DNA of 52,789 bases, from contig JAFRGI010000026.1 of NCBI GenBank assembly GCA_017433905.1, positions 1-52,789 of the forward strand, read 5' to 3'. Source of the stretch: Ruminococcus sp. GTDB lineage: Bacteria > Bacillota > Clostridia > Oscillospirales > Acutalibacteraceae. Position 1 is the first letter of the stretch, and each line of letters begins with the position of its first letter. The notes beneath the pieces are model-generated. The model saw only the letters and a program-made list of their open reading frames with translations. It was not told the DNA's origin and searched no databases. The position numbers were made by a program, and so were the translations under genes. This document shows positions 52,073 through 52,789 of the stretch, piece after piece.

Positions 52073-52789
52073 ATGGCATTTGAAGGACTTGCGGATAAAA
52101 TCAGCAACGCGTTCAAAAAACTGAAAAGCAAGGGCAAGCTCACGGAAAATGACGTCAAGGCAGCCATGCGCGAAGTCAGGCTTGCGTTGCTTGAGGCGGA
52201 TGTAAACTACAAGGTTGCCAAGGACTTTACCAACAAAGTCACGGAACGCGCCATCGGTCAGGACGTAATGGAAAGCCTCACACCCGCGCAGATGGTTATA
52301 AAAATCGTTGACGAGGAATTGACGGCTCTGATGGGCGGCGAAAACGAGCGTTTGAATTTTAACTCTAAACCGCCAACCGTGATTATGATGTGCGGATTGC
52401 AGGGCTCCGGTAAAACCACGCACTCTGCGAAGCTGGCAAAAATGCTCAAGACACAAAACCGCCGCCCCATGCTCGTCGCCTGCGACATCTACCGTCCTGC
52501 GGCAATCGACCAGTTAAGAGTCGTCGGCAGCAAGGCCGATGTGCCCGTATTTGAAATGGGCACGGAAAATCCCGTTAAAATCGCACGCGCAGCAATACGC
52601 CACGCAAAGGATTACGGCAACGACGTCGTTATCCTTGATACTGCCGGTCGTTTGCACATCGACGAAGTGCTGATGAACGAGCTCAAGGATATCAAGTCGG
52701 AGGTAACCCCCGACGAAATTCTCCTCGTCATCGACTCGATGACCGGTCAGGACGCAGTCAATGTTGCAAAAAGCTTCAACGATCTGCTT
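52073..52789 (+). CDS. ffh: Signal recognition particle GTPase Ffh (partial)
   Basis: The first 239 codons, cut by the window end. The N domain (MAFEGLADKISNAFKKLKSKGKL) leads to the G domain with Walker A GLQGSGKTTHSAKLA, the insertion-box region (CDIYRPAAIDQL) and DTAGRLH. The C-terminal M domain that binds 4.5S RNA and signal peptides lies beyond. It targets membrane proteins co-translationally. Confidence 0.96.
   Translation, partial: MAFEGLADKISNAFKKLKSKGKLTENDVKAAMREVRLALLEADVNYKVAKDFTNKVTERAIGQDVMESLTPAQMVIKIVDEELTALMGGENERLNFNSKPPTVIMMCGLQGSGKTTHSAKLAKMLKTQNRRPMLVACDIYRPAAIDQLRVVGSKADVPVFEMGTENPVKIARAAIRHAKDYGNDVVILDTAGRLHIDEVLMNELKDIKSEVTPDEILLVIDSMTGQDAVNVAKSFNDLL

Overview
The window reads as the chromosome of an anaerobic, endospore-forming Firmicute of the Clostridia, most like the Ruminococcus group. 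The grounds are a type I dockerin on a giant secreted leucine-rich-repeat protein, SpoVT, the pyruvate formate-lyase pair, an FNR-like regulator with four N-terminal cysteines, and a Gram-positive division and cell-wall gene order. The species cannot be fixed from sequence alone.

Region 1 (1 to about 8,709) is the right end of an integrative and conjugative element. Nearly all its genes read leftward from a tyrosine integrase: ParA, a small protein, ParB, a two-TM protein, a SpoVG homologue, a DinJ/YafQ toxin-antitoxin pair, small unknowns, a lipoprotein, a class C-like sortase, a DUF4315-like coiled coil and a MobC-like protein. The relaxase and type IV secretion genes must lie left of the window. 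The right boundary is a 3' fragment of a tRNA-Arg gene (8660-8709). The most unusual signal is here. The palindrome TGGACAAATTGTCCA (or its one-base variant) occurs six times between 1,350 and 7,207, and I found no full copy in the other 45 kb. Two copies are the ends of a palindrome-rich block inserted in frame in parB, and a second copy of that block forms the C-terminus of the sortase. They may be partition (parS-like) sites, a mobile palindromic repeat, or both. A run of five hairpins upstream of mobC is a candidate oriT.

Region 2 (8.8-17.9 kb) is surface and envelope: a 2,111-residue LRR/dockerin protein with a 136-bp internal DNA duplication, a GT39-like membrane glycosyltransferase and an L,D-transpeptidase lipoprotein. 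Region 3 (17.9-25.5 kb) holds tcdA, the FNR-like regulator, a metal-dependent hydrolase, pflA-pflB and a PHP phosphatase. A perfect TTGAT-N4-ATCAA box lies at -41.5 of a predicted pflA promoter, linking the regulator to fermentation. Region 4 (25.5-27 kb) has a lipoprotein, an ISAs1 transposase remnant, spoVT and a MITE-like element.

Region 5 (27-39.4 kb) is the division and cell wall cluster read leftward: mraZ-rsmH-ftsL-pbp-mraY-ftsW-murG-murA-ftsQ-ftsZ, without murD, murB or murC. Region 6 (39.5-52.8 kb) is housekeeping: rsmD-coaD-coiled coil, HPr, uvrC, phoH-ybeY-dgkA, era-yqzL-recO-mutS2-rimM-trmD, and divergently ylxM-ffh, with ffh cut by the window end.
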